Shown here piece by piece: positions 8,845 to 18,826 of a DNA stretch of 64,000 nucleotides. Below the pieces are notes generated by a model. That model did not search any database, was not told where the DNA came from, and worked only from the letters and a program-made list of their open reading frames with translations. The stretch covers positions 124,001 to 188,000 of the forward strand of contig NZ_JAGGQW010000031.1 in the NCBI RefSeq assembly GCF_018613065.1. Reading direction: 5' to 3'. The translations under genes and the position numbers were made by a program. Within the stretch, counting starts at the first letter, position 1, and every line of letters starts with the position of its first letter. The stretch is from Bacillus sp. ISL-7. Lineage in GTDB: Bacteria > Bacillota > Bacilli > Bacillales_B > DSM-18226.

Positions 8845-9516
8845 TTAGCGAAAATGTTTTCGTAATTCAGTAAAAACATTTCCAGAAATTATTTCTTTAC
8901 CATATTCTTGAATACGATGAATGGTAAGTTGTGTTTCAAAACCGTACTCAAGCAAAATACTTAATATATCGTCAATTTCATCTTCTTCAAATAAGTCTTC
9001 AGGAAATTCAATATATAAATAGTATTTTCCTTCAAAATGATACAGCATTGTCACTAAATCATCCAATCCTGAACGATTAGATAAGCTAATAACATCCTCA
9101 AAGTCTTTAAAGCCAATGAGGAATTCTAACGTTTCTTCCTCAAGAATTATATCTTCCTCATCTGAATGATTGCGATTAAAATGATGATCCAAAAGATCTT
9201 CAATCTTATCATCAGCAGGAAAATCTTTTATTTTTTCATTAGGAATGGGGAGTTCAAACTTTTCTCCATCTTTTGACAACTGTGCTTTGGTAACCAGAAC
9301 CTCTAAGCCTTTATCAAGTGCTTGGACTTGAATCCAAAGAGGACCTTCAATAACAAATTCTTCCTCATCATGGACTTCATCCATCATTTCCCAAAAGAGT
9401 TCTTCACTACGTTCGCGATTGTACCAAATCTCTTCACGGTCAAAGCCTCTTTCCTCTATATCACCATATGAAATGTAAAACTTCACTGTATTTTCATTAA
9501 TGCGTTCAATCTCCAT
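8845..9516 (-). CDS. mecA: MecA, ClpC adaptor protein
   Basis: A 223-residue adaptor. The N-terminal substrate-binding part starts MEIERINENTVKFYISYGDI and includes the RGFDREEIWYNRERSEELFW segment. An acidic linker (about 110-140) leads to a C-terminal ClpC-binding domain (about 140-218). MecA delivers ComK and other proteins to ClpCP. The start at 9516 is fixed by GGGAGAGG at 9523-9530; a 17-codon upstream extension in frame is ignored. The upstream gap (9517-9823) holds the spx terminator and an 8-bp inverted repeat (GTACTTTT/AAAAGTAC near 9638-9665) of unknown role. Confidence 0.95.
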   Translation of the reverse strand: MEIERINENTVKFYISYGDIEERGFDREEIWYNRERSEELFWEMMDEVHDEEEFVIEGPLWIQVQALDKGLEVLVTKAQLSKDGEKFELPIPNEKIKDFPADDKIEDLLDHHFNRNHSDEEDIILEEETLEFLIGFKDFEDVISLSNRSGLDDLVTMLYHFEGKYYLYIEFPEDLFEEDEIDDILSILLEYGFETQLTIHRIQEYGKEIISGNVFTELRKHFR

Positions 9517-9790
9517 TAAAAACCTCTCCCTTCCGTTTTCCAGATTGAAGGGACTAAATACCCCCAAGCAGATACTGCCTTAGCATTTACTTAATTTCAA
9601 AAAAATTTTCATAAGGGTGTAAAAAAGTAAATACTTGTGTACTTTTATTTTATGTTAAAAGTACTAATAAGGGAAATAAAAAAGGCTGAAATCTAAAAAA
9701 CCGTGTTAATACCTATTCAACTTAGTTAAGATTTTCATTATATTGTAGCAAAGTGGAATAGAAACCACAACGATATTATTTTTTATATAC

Positions 9791-9822
9791 AAAAAAAGAC
9801 CTCCAAAAAGAAGGCCTATTTA
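9791..9822 (-). terminator. spx terminator
   Basis: AGGCCTTC / GGAGGTCT form a slightly imperfect stem just past the spx stop, followed on the minus strand by a run of seven T. Confidence 0.65.
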
Positions 9823-9823
9823 T

Positions 9824-10219
9824 TTAATTAACCATACGCTGTGCTTCGCGCAACTGAAACGTTCGGACTCTTCTTGGGAGGAATCGTCTGATTTCATCCT
9901 CATTATATCCAACTTGTAAACGTTTTTCATCGATTATAATCGGTCTGCGCAAGAGACCAGGATTCTCTTTTATTAATCCAAATAAATCCTGAAGCGGCAT
10001 TGCATCTAAGTTAACGTCTAATTTTTGAAATGTCTTTGATCTTGTTGAAATAATTTCATCCGTACCATCTTCAGTCATCCGAAGTATTTCTTTTATCTCT
10101 TCCATTGTTAATGGTTCGGAGAAAATATTTCTCTCTGTGTATGGTATTTCATGTTCTTCTAACCATGATTTGGCTTTCCTACATGATGTACAACTTGGTG
10201 AAGTGTATAGTGTAACCAT
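9824..10219 (-). CDS. spx: Spx, redox-sensing transcriptional regulator
   Basis: A 131-residue ArsC-like protein that binds the RNA polymerase alpha C-terminal domain. It activates thiol-stress genes and represses others under disulfide stress. The redox switch CxxC is SPSCTSCRK with C10 and C13. [10 protein letters not shown] (about 58-67, with the Arg needed for alpha-CTD contact nearby), [22 protein letters not shown] and the C-terminal tail ending in MVN match B. subtilis Spx closely. It is monocistronic here: the yjbC gene that precedes spx in B. subtilis is missing. Control appears to involve a PerR-like operator over its -35 (separate entry). Its ClpXP adaptor gene yjbH is 7 kb away. 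Confidence 0.97.
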   Translation of the reverse strand: MVTLYTSPSCTSCRKAKSWLEEHEIPYTERNIFSEPLTMEEIKEILRMTEDGTDEIISTRSKTFQKLDVNLDAMPLQDLFGLIKENPGLLRRPIIIDEKRLQVGYNEDEIRRFLPRRVRTFQLREAQRMVN

Positions 10220-10293
10220 TCGATCTTCACACTCCTCTTTTATTTGCGTCTATTTATTGATATATCCCGTATATTGAATTATTAAACCAATTT

Positions 10294-10333
10294 ATTATAA
10301 TCAAGTTAAATCATCTTTCAATAATCATTATAA
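10294..10333 (-). promoter_or_regulatory. spx promoter overlapped by a PerR-like operator
   Basis: On the minus strand TTGAAA (10316-10321) and TATAAT (10294-10299) are 16 bp apart, about 75 bp before the spx ATG. CAATAATCATTATAA (10319-10333) overlaps the -35 and matches the PerR 7-1-7 box TTATAATnATTATAA at 12 of the 14 defined positions. In B. subtilis spx has a PerR-repressed promoter, so the assignment fits known biology, but PerR and Fur boxes are hard to tell apart by eye. Confidence 0.55.
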
Positions 10334-10503
10334 ATAAGTAATTTATATCATTGATTATACACCACTGTTTCTTAAAAGGGTATCTTTTTTTCAAAAAATA
10401 TTGTAAGACGAAAAACAATTCAAAAATTTGTTGTATCACTATATTAGACGAATAATTCTCCTAAAAGTTTCATATTTTTTTATTATTTCATCTTGAAATT
10501 TTT

Positions 10504-10518
10504 CAATAATCATTATTC
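10504..10518. promoter_or_regulatory. Second PerR/Fur-like box upstream of spx
   Basis: CAATAATCATTATTC contains the perfect 6-1-6 palindrome AATAATcATTATT. It shares the 16-mer TTTCAATAATCATTAT with the promoter-proximal site at 10317-10332. The rest of the 10220-10808 gap is AT-rich, and no further gene was found in it. Confidence 0.4.
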
Positions 10519-10808
10519 CTCTTCCTATAATGTTCGTCTATAATGTGTAATTAAGAGTTTGTCATCCAGAAATAAATTGTTTTCACTACTTTAATAATTT
10601 TATTTCTCTACGGCAAAAAACGATAAACCAAAATTCTATTCTCAATTAAAAATTTGCAGTGAAAACGCATTCATTTATTTTAAAAATCAAATCGAAAGTT
10701 ATTTAATTTCCACTTTAAATAAACGGTAAGTTCTTTTACAATAAAGGAGGGATATTAATATCGTGCTACGAATATTCAAATCAGCTGATAATGAAGGGGG
10801 TTAATACT

Positions 10809-10994
10809 ATGGGAGCATACATATTGGATTTAACTATTGTTGCTTTACTAATTGTAGGAATTACTGCCCTAATGGGTGTTATTACAAACAGTTTTGGTGA
10901 AAAAGTGTTTGGTGGTAAAAATCGAAGTGAATTTGTTGATGAAAGTGCTAAATACCAGACTGGATGGAAAACTGTCGGGGGCAATAAGAAATAA
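10809..10994 (+). CDS. Small single-helix membrane protein, unknown function
   Basis: A 61-residue protein with one N-terminal transmembrane helix (residues about 4-28, YILDLTIVALLIVGITALMG) and a charged tail (KNRSEFVDESAKYQTGW). The start at 10809 has AAGGGGG 8 nt upstream. A 13-codon frame (GTG 10763 to TAA 10802) preceded by AAAGGAGGG ends 4 nt before this ATG, so translational coupling to a leader peptide is possible but unproven. It is divergent from spx, convergent with oppF and followed by a strong terminator. Family not recognised. Confidence 0.6.
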   Translation: MGAYILDLTIVALLIVGITALMGVITNSFGEKVFGGKNRSEFVDESAKYQTGWKTVGGNKK

Positions 10995-11005
10995 TAAACA
11001 AAAAA

Positions 11006-11038
11006 AAACGATCTCGCAGCGAGATCGTTTTTTTTGTT
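11006..11038. terminator. Strong bidirectional terminator after oppF and the small membrane gene
   Basis: CGATCTCG (11009-11016) and CGAGATCG (11020-11027) form a perfect stem around CAG, flanked by A8 and T8 tracts. Confidence 0.9.
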
Positions 11039-11977
11039 TTATTTAGATTGTACTTTGTATTGTTTGAACTCTTTTTCCGAGCATAGAACAAAGTGACCAG
11101 GAGTCACCTCTCTAAATTCAACTGATTCATTAGGCTCGTAGTTATGACTAGCTGGATCATATGATTTCCGTTTCCGTGTCCGTTCACTGATTGGATCTGG
11201 AGCAGGAATCGCTGATAAAAGTGATTGTGTATACGGGTGCAGTGGATTTTTATAAAGTTCATCGGCAGGTGCAAGTTCTACCATTTTACCAAAATACATA
11301 ACACCGATACGATCACTAATGTATTTTACCATTGAAAGATCATGGGCAATGAAGAGATAGGTTAAGTTTTTCTCTTTTTGAAGTTTTTTCATTAAGTTAA
11401 CAACCTGCGCTTGGATAGAAACATCCAACGCTGAAATAGGTTCATCAGCAATGATAAATTCTGGTTGAACAGCAAGGGCACGTGCAATACCAATTCGCTG
11501 ACGCTGACCACCACTAAATTCATGAGGATAGCGGTTCGCATGCTCTCTATTCAAGCCAACGGTTTCTAAGAGCTCATATACTTGCTCCATCCGATCTTTT
11601 TTTGAATTTGCCAAGCCATGGATATCAATTCCCTCGGCAATAACATCAGCTATTTTTAATCTCGGATTTAATGACGCATATGGATCTTGGAATATCATTT
11701 GCATTTTCCGATTAAAATCTTTTAATTGTTTTTTAGACTTTTTACCGTGGACGTTAACTCCATCGTATAAAACTTCGCCGCCAGTAGCATCGTATAAACG
11801 GATTATTGTTCGACCTGTTGTTGATTTACCACAACCAGACTCTCCTACTAATCCCATTACTTCACCTTTAAATATATCAAAAGAGACATTATCTACTGCT
11901 TTTACTTCGTTCACTTTACCTTCATTAAAATATTGCTTTAAATTTTTAATCTCAAGTAATTTTTCTCTTTGAGCCAT
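11039..11977 (-). CDS. oppF: Oligopeptide ABC importer ATPase OppF
   Basis: A 312-residue ABC ATPase that powers oligopeptide uptake together with OppD. Visible are Walker A GESGCGKSTTGRT (about 44-56), the Q-loop MIFQDPYASLNPR, the signature FSGGQRQRIGIARAL and Walker B FIIADEPISALD, then the switch His in FIAHDLS. The C-terminal oligopeptide-transporter extension is present (NPLHPYTQSLLSAIPAPDP). It lacks the Gly-Cys...Arg-Cys-Pro cysteine cluster that AppF and AppD carry. It starts directly after oppD ends and is the last gene of oppABCDF. Confidence 0.95.
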   Translation of the reverse strand: MAQREKLLEIKNLKQYFNEGKVNEVKAVDNVSFDIFKGEVMGLVGESGCGKSTTGRTIIRLYDATGGEVLYDGVNVHGKKSKKQLKDFNRKMQMIFQDPYASLNPRLKIADVIAEGIDIHGLANSKKDRMEQVYELLETVGLNREHANRYPHEFSGGQRQRIGIARALAVQPEFIIADEPISALDVSIQAQVVNLMKKLQKEKNLTYLFIAHDLSMVKYISDRIGVMYFGKMVELAPADELYKNPLHPYTQSLLSAIPAPDPISERTRKRKSYDPASHNYEPNESVEFREVTPGHFVLCSEKEFKQYKVQSK

Positions 11978-13072
11978 TTATTTCCCCTCCTTTATTCCAG
12001 GGAATTGACCTTGATTCGTTTTCTCTAGAGTAGCTACTGGAGTATTTCCTGCAAATTGATTTTGGCGTCTTTTTACAGCCTCAGGTGGGTTAACCTTTGG
12101 TGCATCAGGATGTAACAGCCATGTTGCTGCATAATGTGTGTCAGAAACTTTAAAGAAAGGCGGCTCTTGCTCTAAATCAATTTTCATAACAAATGGATTA
12201 CGTGGCGCGAACGCATCCCCTTTTGGTGGATCTAATAAATCCGGTGGTGTTCCCGGGATCGAGAATAGTTCATCATCTTGGGTGTCCATATCAGGCATTG
12301 AACTGATTAATCCCCATGTATATGGATGCTTGGGATTATAGAAAATCTCATCAGCAGTTCCAATTTCAACTATTTTCCCTCCGTACATAACAGCAACACG
12401 GTCGGCTACATTAGCAACTACACCAAGATCATGTGTAATAAAGATAATCGATGTATCGATTTTCTTTTGAAGATCTTTCATTAATTCAAGAATTTGTGCT
12501 TGAATGGTAACGTCAAGCGCTGTTGTCGGTTCATCTGCAATGAGAACTTTCGGGTTACATGCCAAAGCAATAGCGATAACAACCCTTTGCCTCATACCAC
12601 CTGAGAACTGATGCGGGTATTGATCTACACGTAACTCTGCCTTAGGAATACCAACTAGCTTTAATAATTCAATTGCTCTTTCCTTTGCAGCGTGTCTGCT
12701 CATGTTTTGGTGTTTGATAAGCGGTTCCATAATCTGATTGCCAATTTTCATCGTTGGATTTAAAGAAGTCATCGGATCCTGAAAAATCATTGATATATCT
12801 TTTCCACGGATTTTTTGCATTTCTTTATCTTTTAATTTTGTTAAATCCTTGCCATCAAATAGAATCTGGCCGCTTTTAATTTCTGAATTTTGCTCAGGAA
12901 GTAAACGCATGATTGATTTGGTTGTTACAGATTTACCGGAACCTGATTCACCCACAATGGCTAAGGTTTCACCATTATATAAATCAAAACTTACGCCACG
13001 AATAGCTTTAACTTCACCCGAAAAAGTATGAAATGAAATATTTAAATCTTTTACTTCTAAAATTTTCTCCAT
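11978..13072 (-). CDS. oppD: Oligopeptide ABC importer ATPase OppD
   Basis: A 364-residue ABC ATPase partner of OppF. Walker A GESGSGKSVTTKS (about 39-51), Q-loop MIFQDPMTSLNPT, signature FSGGMRQRVVIAIAL and Walker B VLIADEPTTALD are complete. The C-terminus carries the long Gram-positive OppD extension (NPFVMKIDLEQEPPFFKVSD, then a tail rich in Pro and Lys) instead of a cysteine-rich motif. It is the fourth gene of oppABCDF, 17 bp after oppC. In Bacilli this importer takes up nutrient peptides and Phr/CSF signalling peptides. Confidence 0.95.
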   Translation of the reverse strand: MEKILEVKDLNISFHTFSGEVKAIRGVSFDLYNGETLAIVGESGSGKSVTTKSIMRLLPEQNSEIKSGQILFDGKDLTKLKDKEMQKIRGKDISMIFQDPMTSLNPTMKIGNQIMEPLIKHQNMSRHAAKERAIELLKLVGIPKAELRVDQYPHQFSGGMRQRVVIAIALACNPKVLIADEPTTALDVTIQAQILELMKDLQKKIDTSIIFITHDLGVVANVADRVAVMYGGKIVEIGTADEIFYNPKHPYTWGLISSMPDMDTQDDELFSIPGTPPDLLDPPKGDAFAPRNPFVMKIDLEQEPPFFKVSDTHYAATWLLHPDAPKVNPPEAVKRRQNQFAGNTPVATLEKTNQGQFPGIKEGK

Positions 13073-13089
13073 TTACATCCACCTGCCTT

Positions 13090-14118
13090 CTAATCACGCA
13101 TTTTTGGATCCAACGCATCACGTAATCCGTCTGCAACAAGGTTGAAGCATACCATGATTAATGCAATCATAATAGAAGGAATAATCATTTGATACGGAAA
13201 AGCAATCATTGATTTAAATCCTGAATTGACTAATGTTCCTAAAGATGCATGAGGTTCCTGTAATCCTAACCCGATAAAACTTAGAAATGCTTCAAAGAAA
13301 ATTGCATTCGGGATGGAAAACATCGTATTAATAATAATTACACCAAACATATTCGGAATCATGTGTTTAAAAATAATAGACGAATTTGAAGCACCTAAGG
13401 TTTTAGCTGCCAGAACAAATTCTTGGCCTTTAAATTTTAATACTTGCGCACGTACCACACGGGCCATACTTGTCCATCCCGTAATGGTTAAGGCGAGAAT
13501 AATTGGGATAATACCGGGTTTTAACACGAGAATCATCAATACAACAACAATCAGGTTCGGTATACCAACTATAACCTCTATGATCCTCTGCATTACACTA
13601 TCTATACGACCACCTAAATAACCTGAGATGGCTCCATATGCAACTCCAATAGCCATATCAATTAACGCAGCCATAAAAGCGATAAATAACGATACTTGTG
13701 TACCTTTCCAAACACGTGCAAATTGGTCTCGGCCTAAATTATCGGTACCAAACCAATAATAGGCATCCACCTTACGAACTTCATAAGCGTTATATTCGAT
13801 ACCATCTCTTCTTGACAAGGTACCATCAAACGGAAGCCAGTGAACATCCTCTAAACCTTGAATTCGCGGTGGCAAATTATTATGTTTCGTGTTTTGCGTA
13901 TCGTAGGAATATGGCGTAATCATTGGTCCAACAAAGGCCATGATAATCATAATAACCAGGATTATCATGCTGACCACAGCACCTTTATTTTTCCGGACTC
14001 TTAGCCATGAATCCTGCCAGAAATTTAAACTTGGTTTAGCAATTTTTTCACTTTTTGATGGATCAATATGGACAGGAGCAAACATATCCTTTGAAATTGT
14101 TATGTCTTTGTTGCTCAT
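13090..14118 (-). CDS. oppC: Oligopeptide ABC importer permease OppC
   Basis: A 342-residue inner permease subunit. A hydrophilic N-terminus (1-35) leads to TM1 (VSMIILVIMIIMAFVGPMI) and a long extracytoplasmic insert (about 70-125, with RIQGLEDVHWLPFDG and WFGTDNLGRDQFARVW) typical of OppC. Five further helices and the EAA loop region AAKTLGASNSSIIFKHMIPN complete it. The ATG overlaps the oppB stop by 4 nt (ATGA), so translation is coupled. It pairs with OppB to form the membrane channel. Confidence 0.95.
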   Translation of the reverse strand: MSNKDITISKDMFAPVHIDPSKSEKIAKPSLNFWQDSWLRVRKNKGAVVSMIILVIMIIMAFVGPMITPYSYDTQNTKHNNLPPRIQGLEDVHWLPFDGTLSRRDGIEYNAYEVRKVDAYYWFGTDNLGRDQFARVWKGTQVSLFIAFMAALIDMAIGVAYGAISGYLGGRIDSVMQRIIEVIVGIPNLIVVVLMILVLKPGIIPIILALTITGWTSMARVVRAQVLKFKGQEFVLAAKTLGASNSSIIFKHMIPNMFGVIIINTMFSIPNAIFFEAFLSFIGLGLQEPHASLGTLVNSGFKSMIAFPYQMIIPSIMIALIMVCFNLVADGLRDALDPKMRD

Positions 14119-15047
14119 TTTGTTTTCCCCCCCGATACACGAATACGTGGGTCGATGATTCCATAAAGAATATCAACAATTAAGATAACTACGATAAATA
14201 ATACAGCAAATAATATGTTAGTTCCCATAATAACGGGATAATCATTCATATTAATCGATTTAACGAACTGCTCACCAATTCCTGGGATTCCAAAAATTTG
14301 CTCAATAACAAGTGACCCAGTCATTAAGCTAACAGCTAATGGTCCTAAGACAGTTACAACAGGAATTAAGGCATTTCTCAAAGCATGCTTAAAGCTAATC
14401 TGCCAGCGGCTCGCACCTTTAGCTCTCGCCAAAGTAATATAATCAGTTCCTAAAACCTCAACCATTTCAGTACGCATAAAACGCGCTGCAATTGAGATTG
14501 GGAACATCGCAAGTGCAATAGTAGGAAGGATTGTATATTCAGGTCCTTTCCATAACATTACCGGAAGCCAGCCTAATTTAACCGAAATAAAATATTGCAT
14601 TAATCCAGCAAAAATAAATGATGGTACAGATTTACCAACTACTGCGATAAATGTTGAACCGTAATCTATCCAAGTGTTTTGCTTTAGAGCTGCAACTACA
14701 CCTAATAAGATACCTAAAATTGAACCTACAACCATTGCTTGAAAACCTAATTGTGCAGAAGGTCCAAGTCGATTAGCAATAAGTTCTGTCACAGGGGTAT
14801 TATCAAATTGGAAAGAAACTCCTAAATCCCCTTTTACCAAGCTCACCATATAGTTAAAATATTGAACAGGCAGGGGGTCATTCAAGCCATATTTATCTAG
14901 CAAAATAGTACGCTGAACTTCAGATAGCTTTTCGAAATTATTAAAGGGACTACCTGGAATTAGCTTCATGAGGAAAAAGGTAAGCGATGTTACGACAAAA
15001 AGTGTAATAATCATATAGCCAACACGTTTTAGTATATATTTGACCAT
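14115..15047 (-). CDS. oppB: Oligopeptide ABC importer permease OppB
   Basis: A 310-residue permease with six predicted helices. The N-terminal MVKYILKRVGYMIITLFVVT is a classic OppB/DppB start, followed by PGSPFN, DPLPVQYFNYM and the EAA-loop segment LARAKGASRWQISFKHALRN. The C-terminal end YGIIDPRIRVSGG is a family hallmark. It follows oppA by 112 bp, a gap that holds a 15-bp hairpin likely to reduce downstream expression relative to the binding protein. Confidence 0.95.
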   Translation of the reverse strand: MVKYILKRVGYMIITLFVVTSLTFFLMKLIPGSPFNNFEKLSEVQRTILLDKYGLNDPLPVQYFNYMVSLVKGDLGVSFQFDNTPVTELIANRLGPSAQLGFQAMVVGSILGILLGVVAALKQNTWIDYGSTFIAVVGKSVPSFIFAGLMQYFISVKLGWLPVMLWKGPEYTILPTIALAMFPISIAARFMRTEMVEVLGTDYITLARAKGASRWQISFKHALRNALIPVVTVLGPLAVSLMTGSLVIEQIFGIPGIGEQFVKSINMNDYPVIMGTNILFAVLFIVVILIVDILYGIIDPRIRVSGGKTK

Positions 15048-15104
15048 GCCTACACCTCCTAATTAATTGAATTTTCGACATCTTACGACAATTCTCATAC
15101 AGGT

Positions 15105-15140
15105 AAAAAGAGAGTATATTGGTAAATATACTCTCTTTTT
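15105..15140 (-). terminator. Hairpin between oppA and oppB (attenuator or mRNA stabiliser)
   Basis: A perfect 15-bp stem (15105-15119 with 15126-15140), loop of 6, ends in a T5 run on the minus strand. In binding-protein operons such an intercistronic hairpin partly terminates or protects the oppA message. The exact effect is inferred. Confidence 0.7.
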
Positions 15141-15159
15141 ATTTGATTAGTTATAGTTA

Positions 15160-16848
15160 CTATTTTGTGATTTTAATCCACTGGTAACTATAGTCAGGAC
15201 CAAATGCATGGTGAGCAAAACCTTGAACCTTAGGATTGATTAGAAGGTTAACTGAACGTTGGTAAAGTGGTGCGATTGCCGCATCATCTTCTAACAAGAT
15301 TTTTTCTGCATCTTGAAGAGCTTTCCAACGATCTTGTGGCTTAGCTACAAGTTCTTCACTAGCTGATTTAATTAACTTATCAAATTCAGGATTGCTGTAG
15401 TTCATGTGGTTTTGTCCGCCGTTAGTAACCCATAGATCCATGTAAGTCATTGGGTCAGCGTAGTCAGGTCCCCAACCACCCATTAATAAATCATAATCCA
15501 TAGCATCTTCACGAGCGATACGAATTTTGAAAGGAACTGCTTCGATTGTAATTTTTAATCCTGGTAAGTTTTTCTCTAACTGATCTTTAATGAATGCGTC
15601 AGTTACTTTTGAAGTTTCAGTATCTTGACCTACATAAGTAAATTTAACTTCTTTAAGTCCAGTTTCTTTAAGACCTTGTTCCCAAAGCTTTTTAGCTTCT
15701 TCTTTATTAGCACTTAGGTAAGTTCCTGCAGTATCACGGAAATCTTTACCGTCTAAGAATGAGAAACCTTTTGGTACTAGGAAATCAGCAGGGATAGATC
15801 CGTTTGCTAATACATCTTCTGTTAAAGCTTTTTTGTCAACAGATAAAGCAATTGCTTTACGGATATTAACATTCTTCAACGCTTTGTTCTTTTCGTTCAT
15901 TTTTAACCACCAAATAGATGGCTCTTGGTAGCGAAGTAAATCTTTTTGTCCTTCAAATTGAGAAAGGATTGCAGCTTGTGCAAGCTTCGGTGTGATATCA
16001 GCTTCACCAGCAGTATATGCGTTTGCAGATGCTTGTGGATCTTTAGAAACGTTAAAGTTAATTTTTTCTAAAGTAACGTCTTTTGCATTTACATAATCAG
16101 CATTCTTTTCTAATACCCACTCAGTACCAGTAGGACCATCCCACTTAGTCATTTTAAATGGACCATTGTAAAGTAGGTGAGTAGCATCTTTCGCATAGTT
16201 AGTGCCTTCTGCTTCAACAAACTTTTTGTTTTGTGGGTAGAACAATGGGAATGTTAGGTAAGATTCGATGTATGGAAGCGCTCTCACTAAAGTGATTTCG
16301 ACAGTATAATCATCTAATGCTTTAATACCTAAATCTTCCACTTTTGCTTTACCAGCAACAATTTCAGATGCATTTTTGATTTTTCCTTCCATAAAGTATG
16401 CACCGTATGGAGAAGCAACTTTCGGATTAATTGCACGTTGCCATGCAAACACAAAGTCATGTGCAGTAACAGGGTCACCATTAGACCATTTTGTATCTTG
16501 TTTTAATTTAATTGTAATAACAGTTTTGTCATCATTGTAAGTTGGTGCACCCTCAGCAACGCCAGGGATAACTTTTTGGTCTGGATCTAAGCGATATAGA
16601 CCTTCGTTTGTTGCATTAAGTGTTGTAAAACTTAATGCGTCTTGAGACATTACACTGTCCATAGAAGGAATTTCTGCAGACTCAAGAACATTTAGAACTT
16701 GCTCATCAGCTAAAGCAGTTTCATCAGCACCAGTTTTGCCTTCATTCTTTTCCTTGCCTTCATTCTTGTCTCCGCCTGAACATGCTGCTAGAAACATGCT
16801 TAGAACTAGTGATAGTACTAAAAGTAGTGAAAGTTTTGATTTCTTCAC
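15160..16848 (-). CDS. oppA: Oligopeptide-binding lipoprotein OppA
   Basis: A 562-residue solute-binding lipoprotein (SBP family 5). The signal peptide MKKSKLSLLLVLSLVLSM leads to the lipobox LAAC with lipidated Cys23, then a Lys/Glu/Gly-rich linker. Family motifs include WSNGDPVTAHDFVFAWQRA (about 120-138) and, near the C-terminus, YDLLMGGWGPDYADPMTYMD. It captures extracellular peptides at the membrane surface for OppBCDF. First gene of the opp operon. A CodY-like box lies 20 bp upstream of the ATG. Confidence 0.96.
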   Translation of the reverse strand: MKKSKLSLLLVLSLVLSMFLAACSGGDKNEGKEKNEGKTGADETALADEQVLNVLESAEIPSMDSVMSQDALSFTTLNATNEGLYRLDPDQKVIPGVAEGAPTYNDDKTVITIKLKQDTKWSNGDPVTAHDFVFAWQRAINPKVASPYGAYFMEGKIKNASEIVAGKAKVEDLGIKALDDYTVEITLVRALPYIESYLTFPLFYPQNKKFVEAEGTNYAKDATHLLYNGPFKMTKWDGPTGTEWVLEKNADYVNAKDVTLEKINFNVSKDPQASANAYTAGEADITPKLAQAAILSQFEGQKDLLRYQEPSIWWLKMNEKNKALKNVNIRKAIALSVDKKALTEDVLANGSIPADFLVPKGFSFLDGKDFRDTAGTYLSANKEEAKKLWEQGLKETGLKEVKFTYVGQDTETSKVTDAFIKDQLEKNLPGLKITIEAVPFKIRIAREDAMDYDLLMGGWGPDYADPMTYMDLWVTNGGQNHMNYSNPEFDKLIKSASEELVAKPQDRWKALQDAEKILLEDDAAIAPLYQRSVNLLINPKVQGFAHHAFGPDYSYQWIKITK

Positions 16849-16867
16849 TAGTAGACCTCCCTTTTCT

Positions 16868-16882
16868 ATTATTCTGAAAAAT
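16868..16882 (-). promoter_or_regulatory. CodY-like box upstream of oppA
   Basis: ATTATTCTGAAAAAT matches the CodY consensus AATTTTCWGAAAATT at 12 of 15 positions. opp genes are CodY targets in several Bacilli and related Firmicutes. It lies in the leader, where it could block transcription. Confidence 0.4.
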
Positions 16883-17069
16883 TACTACATTCTCTATTAT
16901 ACATATTTTAAATTAATTGTACATTATTTTTTAGAATTTTATTTACAGGATTGAAACATTCGTTACGTATTCGTTACAAATTCCTGTGTTATAATTTACA
17001 CTTATAATAATTTATTTGTATAATATTAAGTGTCTACCCTTATTAAATCTATGTTTTGGAGGTTATACT

Positions 17070-17435
17070 GTGAATTACAGATTAAGGAAAAGACTTTTAA
17101 TATTGGCACTAACACAGTTGCTTATACTAATAATTTCTTCATTTTCAAAAAAAGGATTTTCATTATTTAGTTATATCGATATATCGTTTTATGTTTCTTC
17201 TCTGCTTCTTCTTACATCCTTACTACTTTATACGATAAATTCTGGCTTTTACGATGCCATTGGTAAATCATTTAATTTGGCTTTTTCAAGAGGGCAAAAC
17301 AATAGAAGGTTGGAAGATATTCCTGCATTATCAGAGCTCATTACATTCAATCCATCACCCCTTCTATTTCATGGATTAGCTAACGGTCTACTGATGTTAA
17401 TCTCCTGTTGCCTATATTATTTTTTACGGACTTGA
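17070..17435 (+). CDS. DUF3899-type membrane protein
   Basis: A 121-residue membrane protein with three hydrophobic segments (LLILALTQLLILIISSF, FYVSSLLLLTSLLLYTI and a C-terminal GLANGLLMLISCCLYYFL). Between the last two lies a hydrophilic loop containing GFYDAIGKSFNLAFSRG, the segment that suggests DUF3899. The GTG at 17070 is chosen because TTTGGAGGT ends about 6 nt upstream; a longer frame from 17016 lacks an SD. It lies between oppA (divergent) and the trpS T-box. Function unknown. Confidence 0.75.
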   Translation: MNYRLRKRLLILALTQLLILIISSFSKKGFSLFSYIDISFYVSSLLLLTSLLLYTINSGFYDAIGKSFNLAFSRGQNNRRLEDIPALSELITFNPSPLLFHGLANGLLMLISCCLYYFLRT

Positions 17436-17461
17436 AATTAAATATACAGTTCATTTATAAT
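17432..17461 (+). promoter_or_regulatory. Promoter of the trpS T-box transcript
   Basis: TTGAAA (17432-17437) and TATAAT (17456-17461) are 18 bp apart, directly before the T-box leader. Confidence 0.6.
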
Positions 17462-17489
17462 AAGAACAATTGTATAGTTGCTTAACAGG

Positions 17490-18768
<1,279 letters not shown>

Positions 18769-18773
18769 CAACA

Positions 18774-18826
18774 AAAAGCCTGACCCACAAAAGATATGGA
18801 ATACATATCTTTTGGGTCAGGCTTTT
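18774..18826. terminator. Bidirectional terminator between trpS and yjbA
   Basis: A very long stem (left arm 18775-18798, right arm 18804-18826; core GCCTGACCCA/TGGGTCAGGC) with A and T tracts. It includes the last bases of yjbA and serves both convergent genes. Confidence 0.9.

Noticed and set aside
9630..9665. Inverted repeat GTACTTTT/AAAAGTAC upstream of mecA as an operator
   Set aside because: Only 8 bp per arm in very AT-rich sequence, far from the mecA start, and no matching regulator consensus.
10763..10804. 13-codon leader ORF (GTG start, AAAGGAGGG SD) before the 61-residue membrane gene
   Set aside because: Too short to support as a gene from one sequence; the SD spacing is long. 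Mentioned only in the entry for the downstream gene.
13313..13621. Open frame antisense to oppC (and similar frames antisense to oppD, appF, clpB, moeA and aor)
   Set aside because: They are mirror frames created by codon bias of the real genes: no SD, improbable amino acid composition, and full overlap with confidently assigned coding regions.
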